A stretch of 64,000 bases of DNA from Thalassospira lucentensis (GTDB lineage: Bacteria > Pseudomonadota > Alphaproteobacteria > Rhodospirillales > Thalassospiraceae): the NCBI RefSeq assembly GCF_001613805.1, contig NZ_LPVY01000003.1, positions 372,001 to 436,000 of the forward strand, given 5' to 3'. The translations under genes and the position numbers were made by a program. Position 1 is the stretch's first letter; the number at the start of each line of letters is the position of its first letter. A model generated the notes under the pieces. The model saw only the letters and a program-made list of their open reading frames with translations, was not told where the DNA came from and made no database searches. Below, piece by piece: positions 9,053 through 18,322 of the stretch.

Positions 9053-9866
9053 CTTTGGCCTTGAAGACAATCAGGGTCCCGAAGAATTTGGATGGCGGCA
9101 GGATCAGTCGCCCCTTCTTATGAATTGCCCCCATGGATTGGGCGGCCTCGGCGATGGCATCAATCCGGTCAACGATGATTTCGTACCCGGCAAATCCGTC
9201 GGTCGGGAAAAGCGGATCATCAATGCCAAAACGGGTGACCATTTCATCGCTGTGAAGGGCTTCGACAATCTTGTCGGTGCCTATTTCGGCGACAAAATCC
9301 GATACCGCGTCGGCCGCCCAATGCATCAGGAACACCTTGCCAATCGCATAGGCCCCGTTCGCATGCGTCTGATATTCCGGATAATAGAAATTCTGCGGCG
9401 GGTGGCGATGCTGGCAAACGAATGTTACGGCGTGACGCAGCAACGGGTGATTGGCAAAGGCAAGCGAGAATGCCACATCGGTCAGAGAACCATCCGGGCG
9501 GGTGGCTTCGCGTTCGAACTTGAAGACACGCGGAACGGCGGCACCGGCAGCAATGAAAGCCTCCCGGTCTTTTTCCGCATCGCGTGATTGCAGCGCCAGC
9601 ATCGACATGCCTTCACGCTGACGCAGATAATCGCGATTATAAATCGGGAAGGAAAACGGTGCTGCGAGATCGGTTTCGGCGATTTTTTCCGGCTCGATCA
9701 CGGCAAGCAATTCGATATACATGCCATCAAGCTGGATCAGGGCGTTGCCGGTGCCAAACGGATGATTGGCGCGCGGGGTGGCAGTAAAGCCCAGCTTGCG
9801 ATAGGCATCACAGGCCGCATCAAGATCATTGACACATAAAACCAGATGATCGATTGAGCGGCTCAT
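9039..9866 (-). CDS. VOC-fold (glyoxalase-like) family protein
   Basis: Protein of about 275 residues in the vicinal oxygen chelate superfamily, closest in pattern to the 'glyoxalase-like domain' families of unknown substrate. N-terminal module: SIDHLVLCVNDLDAACDAYR, then LGFTATPRANHPFGTGNALI and MYIELLAVIEPE. The second half repeats the fold (FVCQHRHPPQNFYYPEYQTH near the middle). Candidate metal ligands are the His near residue 6 and the Glu in YIELLA. The ATG at 9866 is chosen because AGGGGA sits 6 bases upstream; an ORF start at 9947 lies outside the domain. It is a single gene convergent with ruvX. Confidence 0.8.
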   Translation of the reverse strand: MSRSIDHLVLCVNDLDAACDAYRKLGFTATPRANHPFGTGNALIQLDGMYIELLAVIEPEKIAETDLAAPFSFPIYNRDYLRQREGMSMLALQSRDAEKDREAFIAAGAAVPRVFKFEREATRPDGSLTDVAFSLAFANHPLLRHAVTFVCQHRHPPQNFYYPEYQTHANGAYAIGKVFLMHWAADAVSDFVAEIGTDKIVEALHSDEMVTRFGIDDPLFPTDGFAGYEIIVDRIDAIAEAAQSMGAIHKKGRLILPPSKFFGTLIVFKAKEKAA

Positions 9867-10117
9867 GGGCATTCCCCTGATTGCATTCCTGTTTGCAGTG
9901 CTAACAGCGCAGGAATTTCTTTCAATTGATAAATCAGTGCGTTGCACGCATTATCTGACCCATGCTCATTATCACAGGATGGACATGCAATGAAACAAAC
10001 AGTCTTGTCGATACGATGTCAGACAGGATCGTCGCAATGCAAACCATCACAGCAAATCACATAACAACCGATTAATAACCGGCCCATCGTGCCGCAAGAT
10101 ATTTTCGAAAGCGCCCC

Positions 10118-11041
10118 ATGTTAGCCATCCTGTCCGCCCTGATCCCGACCTTTGCCCTGATCGTGCTTGGTTTCATCCTGCGGCAACGCAAATTCCTGCC
10201 TGATGCGTTCTGGCCTGGGGCGGAAAAGCTGACCTATTATGTGACATTCCCGGCATTGCTGTTTTCCAATACTGCGCAGGCCGATCTGGGCAGCCTGCCG
10301 CTGGCGGGGATTGCGACTGCGATGCTGGGCACGGTTTTCATCTGCACCGTTCTTATCCTGATCACCAAACCGGTTCTGAAAGTCAGCAACCCGGCCTTTT
10401 CATCGCTGTTTCAGGGAGCGATCCGACCCAATACCTATATCGGGCTTGCGGTTGCCGCCGCCCTTCTGGGCGAAGCCGGATTGACGGTGACCGCCCTTTG
10501 CGTTGCCTTGGTCGTGCCGACGGTCAATGTGCTCTCGGTTCTGGCCTGCGCGCATTGGGGGGATAATGAACGCACGCCCGGTGCGGTGTCGCTTTTGCGC
10601 GATGTTCTGCGCAATCCATTGCTGATGGCGTGTGTTTTGGGCATCGCGATCAATATGACGGGATTTGGCCTGCCGCCAGTGATCGGGCCGTTTCTGGAAG
10701 TTCTGGGGCGTGCGGCATTGCCAATCGGGCTTCTGGCGGTTGGTGCGGGGCTTGACCTTTCGGCGGCACGACGCGCCGGGGGGCCGGTCGGGTTTTCAAC
10801 GTTTGGCAAGCTTGTGATCAGCCCGGCGATTGCAGCGGGGCTTTGTCTTTTGCTCGGCCTGCCGCCGGTGGAACTGGCGGCAGTTGTGCTTTATGCAGGG
10901 CTCCCCTGTTCGGCCAGTGCGTTTGTACTGGCCCGCCTGATGGGCGGTGACGCACCGATGATGGCCAGCATCATTACGGTTCACACGCTTTTCGCGATTA
11001 TCACCATACCGATCCTTGCGGTTTTGCTGCATGTAGTCTGA
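10118..11041 (+). CDS. AEC family transporter (auxin efflux carrier-like permease)
   Basis: Integral inner-membrane permease of 307 residues with about ten hydrophobic segments arranged as two halves. The family start is clear: LIPTFALIVLGFILRQRKFL near residue 8, then YYVTFPALLFSNTA. Later come RPNTYIGLAVAAALLGE and the C-terminal PCSASAFVLARLMGGD. Family members export or take up small organic anions (malonate, malate, auxin-like compounds), but the substrate cannot be read here. It is a single gene followed by its own terminator. Confidence 0.9.
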   Translation: MLAILSALIPTFALIVLGFILRQRKFLPDAFWPGAEKLTYYVTFPALLFSNTAQADLGSLPLAGIATAMLGTVFICTVLILITKPVLKVSNPAFSSLFQGAIRPNTYIGLAVAAALLGEAGLTVTALCVALVVPTVNVLSVLACAHWGDNERTPGAVSLLRDVLRNPLLMACVLGIAINMTGFGLPPVIGPFLEVLGRAALPIGLLAVGAGLDLSAARRAGGPVGFSTFGKLVISPAIAAGLCLLLGLPPVELAAVVLYAGLPCSASAFVLARLMGGDAPMMASIITVHTLFAIITIPILAVLLHVV

Positions 11042-11058
11042 TGTAAACCAGATGAAAT

Positions 11059-11081
11059 GCTGACCATCCGGTCAGCTTTTT
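11059..11081 (+). terminator. Terminator after the AEC transporter
   Basis: GCTGACC (11059-11065) and GGTCAGC (11070-11076) pair around ATCC and are followed by TTTTT, 18 bases past the stop codon. It separates the AEC gene from the pyrB operon. Confidence 0.85.
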
Positions 11082-11160
11082 GGGGCAATATTTTAACTTT
11101 CCGTGACAGGGGCAATTGGGTATGCTCCGCGCGAAATTCTGCCCATACCATTTAAGGAAT

Positions 11161-12141
11161 ATGTGCAACGCCATGAGTGTCATGGGACCAGCGGCGGATC
11201 ACTATCCGCACCCTCACCTCCTCGGTATCGAAGGTCTTACCCCGGGGGAAATCACCCTTATTCTTGATCGTGCCCAGCATTATGCGGAAAAGAACCGCAC
11301 AGCAGACAAGACCAGCAACATTCTTGCCGGGGCCACGGTCGTCAATCTGTTCTATGAAAACTCGACCCGAACGCTGACATCGTTTGAGCTGGCCGCCAAG
11401 CGGCTTGGTGCGATGGTGATCAACATGACGGTCGGCACCAGTTCGGTCAAAAAGGGTGAAACCCTGATTGATACCGCGATGACGCTCAATGCGATGAACC
11501 CGGATGCACTTGTGGTCCGCCATGGCGACAGCGGCGCGGTCAAGCTGCTGAGCGAGAAGGTCAATTGCGCAGTTCTCAATGCCGGGGATGGCCGACACGA
11601 GCACCCGACACAGGCATTGCTTGATGCGCTGACCATTCGCCGTCACAAGGGCCGCCTGCATCGGCTTAACGTTGCGATCTGCGGCGATATCGCGCATTCG
11701 CGCGTCGCCCGTTCGAACATACTACTGCTTAATACCATGGGATCGCGGGTGCGGCTTGTTGCCCCACCGACCCTGATCCCGTCCAAGATCGACCGGATGG
11801 GGGTCGAGATTTTCCATGATATGGAAGAAGGCCTCAAGGATTGCGACATCGTCATGATGCTGCGCCTTCAGCTGGAACGCATGGAAGGAAGCTTTATCCC
11901 GTCCGTCCGCGAATATTTCCATTTCCACGGCCTTGATCGCGCGAAGCTTGCCAATGCCAAGCCCGATGCGCTGATCATGCATCCCGGCCCGATGAACCGC
12001 GGCGTCGAGATCGACAGTGAAGTCGCCGACGACGTCGAACGATCCGTCATCCGCGAACAGGTTGAAATGGGGGTTGCGGTGCGCATGGCCGCCCTTGAAT
12101 TGCTGGTCCAGAACCACAGACAGCTCGGAGGCCAGGCATGA
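11161..12141 (+). CDS. pyrB: Aspartate carbamoyltransferase catalytic subunit
   Basis: Second step of pyrimidine synthesis: carbamoyl phosphate plus aspartate gives carbamoyl aspartate. About 326 residues from the ATG at 11161; ATG 11173 is equally possible, because AAGGA at 11154-11158 is too close to the first and rather far from the second. Carbamoyl-phosphate loop: [20 protein letters not shown]. Other signatures: [29 protein letters not shown] and [12 protein letters not shown]. No regulatory subunit gene (pyrI) is present. The stop overlaps the start of the next gene as ATGA, so the two products are made together, which fits the holoenzyme model described for the degenerate PyrC' partner. 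Confidence 0.96.
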   Translation: MCNAMSVMGPAADHYPHPHLLGIEGLTPGEITLILDRAQHYAEKNRTADKTSNILAGATVVNLFYENSTRTLTSFELAAKRLGAMVINMTVGTSSVKKGETLIDTAMTLNAMNPDALVVRHGDSGAVKLLSEKVNCAVLNAGDGRHEHPTQALLDALTIRRHKGRLHRLNVAICGDIAHSRVARSNILLLNTMGSRVRLVAPPTLIPSKIDRMGVEIFHDMEEGLKDCDIVMMLRLQLERMEGSFIPSVREYFHFHGLDRAKLANAKPDALIMHPGPMNRGVEIDSEVADDVERSVIREQVEMGVAVRMAALELLVQNHRQLGGQA

Positions 12142-13475
12142 CCCCAGCCATTCGTGTAAAGGGCACGGGCCGCAAGGCCATCATCAATGCCCGCCTGCTT
12201 GACCCGGCCGCACAAACCGACAGCACGGGCGGCATCCTGATTGAAAACAGCAAGATCATTGATTGCGGCGCAAAGGTCACGCGCGACAATCTGCCCAGGG
12301 ATTGCGAGATCATCGATGCCGCGGGTGCATGCCTTGCGCCCGGACTTGTCGATATGCGCGCGCAATTGCGCGATCCGGGGTTCGAACATCAGGAAACCAT
12401 TGAAACCGCCGGTCGTTCGGCGGCAGCGGGTGGGATCACCACGATCATCGCCCTGCCCAACACCGATCCGGTGATTGACGATGTTGCAGGGGTCGAGTTT
12501 ATTGCGCGTCGCGCCCGCAAGGTTGGCCTGGCCAAGGTTTTTGCCTATGGCGCAGTATCAAAGGGCATCGAAGGTGGCGAAATCACCGAGATGGGCCTTT
12601 TGCATCAGGCCGGTGCCGTCGCGTTTTGTGATGGCGTGAAAACCATCGCCAGCGCCCGGTTGCTGCGGCAGGCATTATCCTATTCAACCTTCTTTGACGG
12701 TATGATCGTCCAGCATCCCGAGGAGCCGGAACTTTCCAAGGGTGCGGCAATGAATAGCGGCGAACTTGCCACCCGTCTTGGCCTTAGCGGTGTGTCCCCC
12801 CTTGCCGAAGTCATGCAGATAGAGCGCGATTTGCGGCTGGTTGAAATGACGGGCGGACGTTTGCATTTTGCCCATATTTCGACAGGAGAATCGGTCGAGG
12901 TGGTCCGCAAGGCCAAGAAACGTGGCCTTAAGGTCACGTGCGATACCGCGCCGTTCTATTTTGCACTTAACGAAAATGCGGTTTCGGATTACCGAACCTT
13001 TGCCAAGCTATCGCCACCGCTTCGATCCGAGGATGACCGTCAGGCGATTGTGGCGGGCCTTGCCGATGGCACGATTGATGCCATCGCATCCGACCATAAT
13101 CCGCAGGATGTTGACTCCAAACGCCTGCCTTTTGCACAGGCCGCCGCCGGTGGCGTTGGCTTTGAAACTCTTCTGCCGATCACGCTTGAGCTTTATCACA
13201 ACGGGCATATGTCGATGCTTGACGTGATTACCAAGCTGACGACGGCTCCGGCGGGACTGGTGCGCATCAAAGGTGCCGGTACGCTTGAAATCGGGACGGC
13301 TGCCGATCTGGTGCTATTTGATCCGGATCGCCCATGGAAGATTGATCCCTATCAGTTCGAGTCAAAATCGAAAAACTCGCCATTTGACGGTCGCCTGACC
13401 CAAGGCCGTGTCCTTCGCACCATCATTGATGGTCGCGAGGTCTTTGCCGATCCCTCTGTCGCGGAAGGCGCGTGA
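12138..13475 (+). CDS. pyrC': Dihydroorotase-like protein PyrC', metal site degenerate (probably inactive)
   Basis: Amidohydrolase-fold protein of 445 residues, full length for a class I dihydroorotase. Active enzymes carry His-X-His after strand 1 (DxHxHLR); here it reads [13 protein letters not shown], so both metal-binding histidines are gone. The TPHH-type motif of strand 7 is [10 protein letters not shown], again without His. [18 protein letters not shown] and ASDHNPQ keep other positions. Such pseudo-dihydroorotases next to pyrB are known in pseudomonads (PyrC'), where they are needed for assembly of aspartate carbamoyltransferase rather than catalysis. The ATGA overlap with pyrB supports a structural role. 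A true dihydroorotase should then be encoded elsewhere in the genome. Databases often label this gene simply pyrC. Confidence 0.85.
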   Translation: MTPAIRVKGTGRKAIINARLLDPAAQTDSTGGILIENSKIIDCGAKVTRDNLPRDCEIIDAAGACLAPGLVDMRAQLRDPGFEHQETIETAGRSAAAGGITTIIALPNTDPVIDDVAGVEFIARRARKVGLAKVFAYGAVSKGIEGGEITEMGLLHQAGAVAFCDGVKTIASARLLRQALSYSTFFDGMIVQHPEEPELSKGAAMNSGELATRLGLSGVSPLAEVMQIERDLRLVEMTGGRLHFAHISTGESVEVVRKAKKRGLKVTCDTAPFYFALNENAVSDYRTFAKLSPPLRSEDDRQAIVAGLADGTIDAIASDHNPQDVDSKRLPFAQAAAGGVGFETLLPITLELYHNGHMSMLDVITKLTTAPAGLVRIKGAGTLEIGTAADLVLFDPDRPWKIDPYQFESKSKNSPFDGRLTQGRVLRTIIDGREVFADPSVAEGA

Positions 13476-14125
13476 ATATGGAACTTGATGCCACTTACAA
13501 GGCAACCCTGATGTCGCTCCAGATTGCAACTGTTTGCGGATATCTGCTGGGCTCGATCCCGTTTGGCCTTGTTCTGACGCGGATGGCCGGACTTGGCGAT
13601 ATCCGCAAGATCGGATCAGGCAATATCGGTGCGACCAACGTGCTGCGTACCGGGAACAAGTTTCTGGCGTTCCTGACCCTTGTCGGTGATGTCGGTAAAG
13701 GTGCAGCGGCAGCCCTGCTTTTTACCCACTTCGTCAGTGCAGAAGCCGGCATTTTTGCCGGTGGCGCCGCGGTTATCGGGCATATGTTCCCCGTCTGGCT
13801 GCGTTTCAAGGGCGGTAAAGGTGTTGCCACCACCCTTGGCACCCTTGTCGCGGTAAACTGGATCATGGGGCTTGTCGCGGCAGCGACGTGGCTTGTGATG
13901 GCGCTGATTTTCCGCATTTCGTCGCTTTCGGCGCTTATCGCGATGATCGCCGCCCCGATTGCGGCCTTCCTGATCGCCAATGATCCCGGTGCCGGATGGC
14001 TTGCGATCTTCCTTGCCGTGATTGTCTGGGGTGCTCATCACAGCAATATCCGCCGCCTGATCAAAGGCGAAGAACCCAAAATCGGCCAGAAGAAAAAAGA
14101 AGCCGCGGCTGCCAGCGAAGAATAG
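13472..14125 (+). CDS. plsY: Glycerol-3-phosphate acyltransferase PlsY
   Basis: Inner-membrane enzyme (about 217 residues) that transfers an acyl group from acyl phosphate to glycerol-3-phosphate, the first step of phospholipid synthesis. Several TM helices; conserved loops LLGSIPFGLVLTRMAGLGDI, then KIGSGNIGATNVLRTG, and HMFPVWLRFKGGKGVATTLG. The C-terminus is short and basic/acidic (KKKEAAAASEE). The GTG at 13472 overlaps the previous stop codon by 4 bases; the ATG at 13478 is an alternative. It shares the transcription unit with pyrB and pyrC'. Confidence 0.95.
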   Translation: MNMELDATYKATLMSLQIATVCGYLLGSIPFGLVLTRMAGLGDIRKIGSGNIGATNVLRTGNKFLAFLTLVGDVGKGAAAALLFTHFVSAEAGIFAGGAAVIGHMFPVWLRFKGGKGVATTLGTLVAVNWIMGLVAAATWLVMALIFRISSLSALIAMIAAPIAAFLIANDPGAGWLAIFLAVIVWGAHHSNIRRLIKGEEPKIGQKKKEAAAASEE

Positions 14126-14152
14126 GCCGCAATTCGAATAGCTTGACGAAAC

Positions 14153-14181
14153 AACGCCCGGATGATCACAATCCGGGCGTT
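14153..14181. other. Perfect hairpin touching the dprA start codon
   Basis: AACGCCCGGAT (14153-14163) and ATCCGGGCGTT (14171-14181) form a perfect 11-base stem with a 7-base loop. The stem ends at the base before the ATG at 14182 and is not followed by a T tract. It may act as the end of the plsY message or may mask the ribosome site of dprA. Confidence 0.6.
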
Positions 14182-15456
14182 ATGGTTTCAGACACACAAC
14201 AACCCATACGATTAGCGCAATCCGAACGCCTCGCACGCATGCGACTGGCGCGCAGTGCCAATGTCGGACCGGTCACCTTCCGCAAGCTGATCGAGCGGTT
14301 CGGATCAGCACGCAACGCAATTGACGCCCTGCCCGATATTATCGCACGCACCGGTGGCAAGCGGCAGATTGTTCTGGCGACGCGTGAAGACACGATTGCC
14401 GAAATTGATCAGGCGCGGGCCTGCGATGCCAAGCCGGTAATTATCGGCGATCCTGAATATCCGGCGATGCTGGCCGCGATCGAGGATGCCCCACCCTATT
14501 TTTATGCACTCGGACGCGTTGAACTTTTAACCAGACCAACCATCGGGATCGTCGGAGCCCGTAATGCATCGGCCAATGGATGCGGGTTTGCCCGGCGTTT
14601 ATCAGCCGCCCTGTGCGAGGCTGGATATGTCGTGGCATCGGGTATGGCGCGCGGGATTGATGGCGCGGTTCACGATGCCTGCCTGCAGGTCGCCAATACT
14701 GTTGGTGGCACCGTTGCGGTTCTGGGCGGCGGTGTTGATGTGGTTTATCCGCAGGAACATGCCGATCTGTATCGCAAGCTTTGTGAAAATGGCTGTGTGA
14801 TTTCGGAAATGCCGCCGGGATTAAATCCGCAGGCACGGCATTTTCCAAGGCGCAACCGGATCATTTCCGGACTTTCGCACGGCATCGTCGTGGTCGAGGC
14901 CGGGCGCAATTCGGGATCGCTGATCACCGCGCGTTTTGCCGGTGAACAGGGTCGCGATGTTTTTGCAGTTCCAGGCAGTCCGACCGATCCCCGCGCGGCA
15001 GGTCCCAACAGCCTGATCCGGGATGGTGCGATCCTATGCGACTCCGTTGACGTGATTTTGGATGCCTTGCATGTTTCGCTGCAAAACAACCATCTGCGTG
15101 AAGGAATTCATCATTTTGCCATCGACAGCCGTGCGACAATCGTAAACGGCCAGTCAGATGATTTCAGCGACATCACCAAATCCATCGAACGCGATGCCAG
15201 AACCGGCACCATTGATGACAGCTCTGAAAGCGTTGATAACCAAGAAGAAACCGGGGTAAATGACCGATCACGAAATGAGGGTCGCGGAACAGAAGATGTT
15301 CTCGAGCTATTGTCGACCAGCCCGCTACTGATTGATCAGCTTATCCGGGCATCGGGCATGCCTGCCGATGTGATTTCGACCATGCTGATTGAGCTTGAGC
15401 TTGCAGGAAGGGTTGAACGTCACCCCGGAAATAGGGTATCGCGTATCGCCGAATGA
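14182..15456 (+). CDS. dprA: DNA-processing protein DprA
   Basis: Loads RecA on incoming single-stranded DNA during natural transformation. About 424 residues from the ATG at 14182. N-terminal helical domain (ANVGPVTFRKLIERFGSA); Rossmann-like DprA domain (about 85-300) with IGIVGARNASANGCGFARRL, VASGMARGIDGAVHDACL, LGGGVDVVYPQEH and PPGLNPQARHFPRRNRIISG. A variable linker (about 310-370) is followed by a winged-helix domain near the C-terminus. No Shine-Dalgarno sequence precedes the ATG, because a hairpin occupies that space; an in-frame TTG at 14143 is an alternative start. Confidence 0.93.
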   Translation: MVSDTQQPIRLAQSERLARMRLARSANVGPVTFRKLIERFGSARNAIDALPDIIARTGGKRQIVLATREDTIAEIDQARACDAKPVIIGDPEYPAMLAAIEDAPPYFYALGRVELLTRPTIGIVGARNASANGCGFARRLSAALCEAGYVVASGMARGIDGAVHDACLQVANTVGGTVAVLGGGVDVVYPQEHADLYRKLCENGCVISEMPPGLNPQARHFPRRNRIISGLSHGIVVVEAGRNSGSLITARFAGEQGRDVFAVPGSPTDPRAAGPNSLIRDGAILCDSVDVILDALHVSLQNNHLREGIHHFAIDSRATIVNGQSDDFSDITKSIERDARTGTIDDSSESVDNQEETGVNDRSRNEGRGTEDVLELLSTSPLLIDQLIRASGMPADVISTMLIELELAGRVERHPGNRVSRIAE

Positions 15457-15622
15457 GTGTCGCAGACATCCGTGCTGCGACAATATTGTTGTGATTTGCC
15501 GCAATTTGCGCAATCTGATCTGAAAGACGGTCACACTATATATAAGTGTCGGACATTCGGATCATTCGCAGCACGACATACATTATCGCCCCAGGGCGCA
15601 AGAACCGGACACGAAAAACGTA

Positions 15623-18274
15623 ATGAATCTTGTCATCGTCGAATCCCCGGCCAAAGCCAAGACGATCAATAAATATCTCGGTGACGATTACAAGGTGCTG
15701 GCCTCTTTTGGTCACATCCGCGATCTTCCGTCGAAAGATGGATCGGTTGATCCCGACAATGATTTTTCGATGGTCTGGGAAACCGATGGCCGTTCGGAAA
15801 AACAGATCCGCGAGATCGCATCGGCCGCACGCGATGCCGACACCATCTATCTCGCGACTGACCCGGATCGCGAAGGGGAAGCGATTTCTTGGCATATTCT
15901 GGAAGTTCTGGAACAGAAAAAGCTTTTGCGCGGTCGCGACGTTCATCGTGTCGTGTTCCACGAGATCACCAAAAAGGCCGTAACGGACGCGATTGCCAAT
16001 CCGCGCGAGCTTAATCAGGAACTGGTCGATGCCTATCTGGCGCGCCGTGCCCTTGATTATCTGGTGGGCTTTAACCTGTCGCCTGTCCTGTGGCGCAAAT
16101 TACCCGGTTCGCGGTCTGCAGGTCGCGTGCAGTCCGTCGCCCTTCGTCTGATCTGCGAACGCGAGATCGAGATCGAAGCATTCCGCCCCGACGAATACTG
16201 GTCGCTGGAAGCCGGTTTCAAGGTGCCTGAGGGCAACTTCACCGCGCGCCTAACCCATCTGAACGGTGAGAAGCTGGACAAGCTGGCACTGGGCAACGAG
16301 GGTGCGGCAACGATTGCCAAGGAAAAGGTCGAAAGCCGCAGCTATACGGTTTCAAAGGTCGAACGCAAGGACGTCAAACGCCGTCCGCAGCCGCCTTTCA
16401 CCACATCGACCCTGCAACAGGAAGCATCGCGCAAGCTTGGTTTTGGTGCAAAACGCACCATGCAACTTGCGCAGCGCCTTTATGAAGGGGTTGATATCGG
16501 TGGCGAGACGGTTGGTCTGATCACCTATATGCGTACCGACGCCGTGGTTCTTTCTGGCGAGGCACTGGCCGCAGCACGCCGCCTGATTTCAAAGGATTAC
16601 GGCGAAAATTACCTGCCGCCAAGCGCACGCAGCTTTGCCAACAAGGCCAAGAACGCACAGGAAGCCCACGAGGCCATCCGTCCGACCGACCTGTTCCGTC
16701 GTCCCGATCAGGTTGCCCGTCATCTTGATAAGGATCAGTTGAACCTTTATACCCTGATCTGGAAACGTACCGTCGCCTGCCAGATGGAAGACGCCAAATT
16801 CGATCAGGTTGCGGTTGATCTGTCATCGAATGACAATCACGTGGTTCTGCGTGCCAATGGTTCGGTCGTCAAATTCGACGGTTTCCTGAAACTGTATCAG
16901 GAAGGCAAGGATGACGAGACCGAGGACGAAAATGATCGCCGTCTGCCGCCGTTAAAAGAAGGCCAGAAGCCTGATCTTGGCAAAGTCAGTATCGACCAGC
17001 ATTTCACCCAGCCCCCGCCCCGCTATACCGAGGCAAGCCTGGTCAAGAAGATGGAAGAGCTGGGCATTGGCCGTCCGTCGACCTATGCGTCGATCATTTC
17101 GGTGTTGCAGGATCGCGATTATGTGACGCTGGACAAGCGCCGCTTTGTCGCACAGGATCGCGGCCGTCTGGTCACGGCATTCCTGTCGAAATTCTTTGAA
17201 CGTTATGTGCAGTACAACTTTACTGCCGATCTGGAAAACCAGCTTGATGACGTTTCAAACGGCAGTCTTGCCTGGCGCGATGTCCTGAACCAGTTCTGGT
17301 CGGCCTTCAAGGGCAATGTCGACGAAGCCAAGGAACTGAAGATCACCGATGTGCTTGATGCGCTTCAGGTGATGCTTGAAAATTACCTGTTCCCGGCGCG
17401 CGAAGACGGCACAGACCCGCATAAATGCCCGAAATGTGCCGATGGCACGCTGAGCCTCAAACTCGGTAAATTCGGTGCGTTCCTCGGCTGTTCGAATTAT
17501 CCGGAATGCAACTTTACCCGTCCGCTGGTTGCCAATGAAAATGGCGGTGATTCCGAACTTGATGCCGGGCCCAAGGTGCTTGGCATCGATAAGGAAACCG
17601 GTAAGGAAATCACCCTGCGCAAAGGCCCGTATGGTGTTTATGTGCAGTTGGGTGAAGAAGAGGAAGTCGAAGGCAAGAACGGCAAACCCAAAAAGGTCAA
17701 GCCGAAGCGGACATCCCTTCCAAAAGGGCTGGAGCCATCGGTTGTCGATCTGACCAAGGCGGAAGAATTGCTGACATTGCCACGTCTGGTCGGCGTATTC
17801 CCCGACACCGGCGAGGAAATCAAGGCCAATGTCGGTCGGTTTGGCCCCTATGTTCAGGCCGGCAGCATCTTTGCATCGCTTAAGGCCGAGGATGACGTTC
17901 TGACGGTTGGTGAAAACCGTGCGATTGCACTTATTGCGGACAAACGCGAAAAGGCCGGCAAGGAAATCGGCAAACATCCGGATGACGGCGAGCCGATATT
18001 CCTGGCTGATGGCCGTTGGGGACCGTTTGTCAAACACAAGAAAACCAATGCCAACCTGCCGCGTGACACCAACAAGGAAGATGTCACGCTGGAAATGGCC
18101 ATTGCGGCGCTGAAGGAAAAGGAAGCCAAATCCGGCAAACCGGCCAAGGCAACCAAAGCCGCCGCCAAAAAGACAACAACAAAAAAGGTGGCCGCGAAGA
18201 AACCGGCCGCCAAAAAGACCGCTGCAAAAAAACCCGCAGCCAAGAAAACAACGAAGAAAGAGGCGGCGAACTAA
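15623..18274 (+). CDS. topA: DNA topoisomerase I (type IA)
   Basis: Relaxes negative supercoils through a tyrosine-linked single-strand break. 883 residues. TOPRIM domain at the N-terminus (NLVIVESPAKAKTINKYLG; YLATDPDREGEAISWHI). Catalytic Tyr in GLITYMRTDAVV (near residue 306). Later RPSTYASIISVLQDRDYV, and a zinc-ribbon HKCPKCADGTLSLKLGKFG followed by GCSNYPEC. Several C-terminal topoisomerase repeats follow, with KEITLRKGPYGVYVQLG and VGRFGPYVQAGS. The last 60 residues are a Lys/Ala repeat tail resembling a histone H1 tail. A promoter-like TATATA occurs at 15537-15542. Confidence 0.97.
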   Translation: MNLVIVESPAKAKTINKYLGDDYKVLASFGHIRDLPSKDGSVDPDNDFSMVWETDGRSEKQIREIASAARDADTIYLATDPDREGEAISWHILEVLEQKKLLRGRDVHRVVFHEITKKAVTDAIANPRELNQELVDAYLARRALDYLVGFNLSPVLWRKLPGSRSAGRVQSVALRLICEREIEIEAFRPDEYWSLEAGFKVPEGNFTARLTHLNGEKLDKLALGNEGAATIAKEKVESRSYTVSKVERKDVKRRPQPPFTTSTLQQEASRKLGFGAKRTMQLAQRLYEGVDIGGETVGLITYMRTDAVVLSGEALAAARRLISKDYGENYLPPSARSFANKAKNAQEAHEAIRPTDLFRRPDQVARHLDKDQLNLYTLIWKRTVACQMEDAKFDQVAVDLSSNDNHVVLRANGSVVKFDGFLKLYQEGKDDETEDENDRRLPPLKEGQKPDLGKVSIDQHFTQPPPRYTEASLVKKMEELGIGRPSTYASIISVLQDRDYVTLDKRRFVAQDRGRLVTAFLSKFFERYVQYNFTADLENQLDDVSNGSLAWRDVLNQFWSAFKGNVDEAKELKITDVLDALQVMLENYLFPAREDGTDPHKCPKCADGTLSLKLGKFGAFLGCSNYPECNFTRPLVANENGGDSELDAGPKVLGIDKETGKEITLRKGPYGVYVQLGEEEEVEGKNGKPKKVKPKRTSLPKGLEPSVVDLTKAEELLTLPRLVGVFPDTGEEIKANVGRFGPYVQAGSIFASLKAEDDVLTVGENRAIALIADKREKAGKEIGKHPDDGEPIFLADGRWGPFVKHKKTNANLPRDTNKEDVTLEMAIAALKEKEAKSGKPAKATKAAAKKTTTKKVAAKKPAAKKTAAKKPAAKKTTKKEAAN

Positions 18275-18283
18275 TCGCCGCCT
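18261..18283 (+). terminator. Hairpin spanning the topA stop codon
   Basis: AGGCGGCGA (18261-18269) and TCGCCGCCT (18275-18283) pair around a loop holding the TAA stop, followed by TCCTTTTCTT. It could reduce read-through into rnr, which starts 40 bases later. Confidence 0.65.
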
Positions 18284-18322
18284 TCCTTTTCTTGACGATA
18301 CAACTGAAAGGACGCCGCGAAG

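Noticed and set aside
12378..12390. GGGGTTCGAACATC resembling a tRNA T-arm
   Set aside because: Inside pyrC' coding sequence, and no acceptor or anticodon arms can be folded around it.
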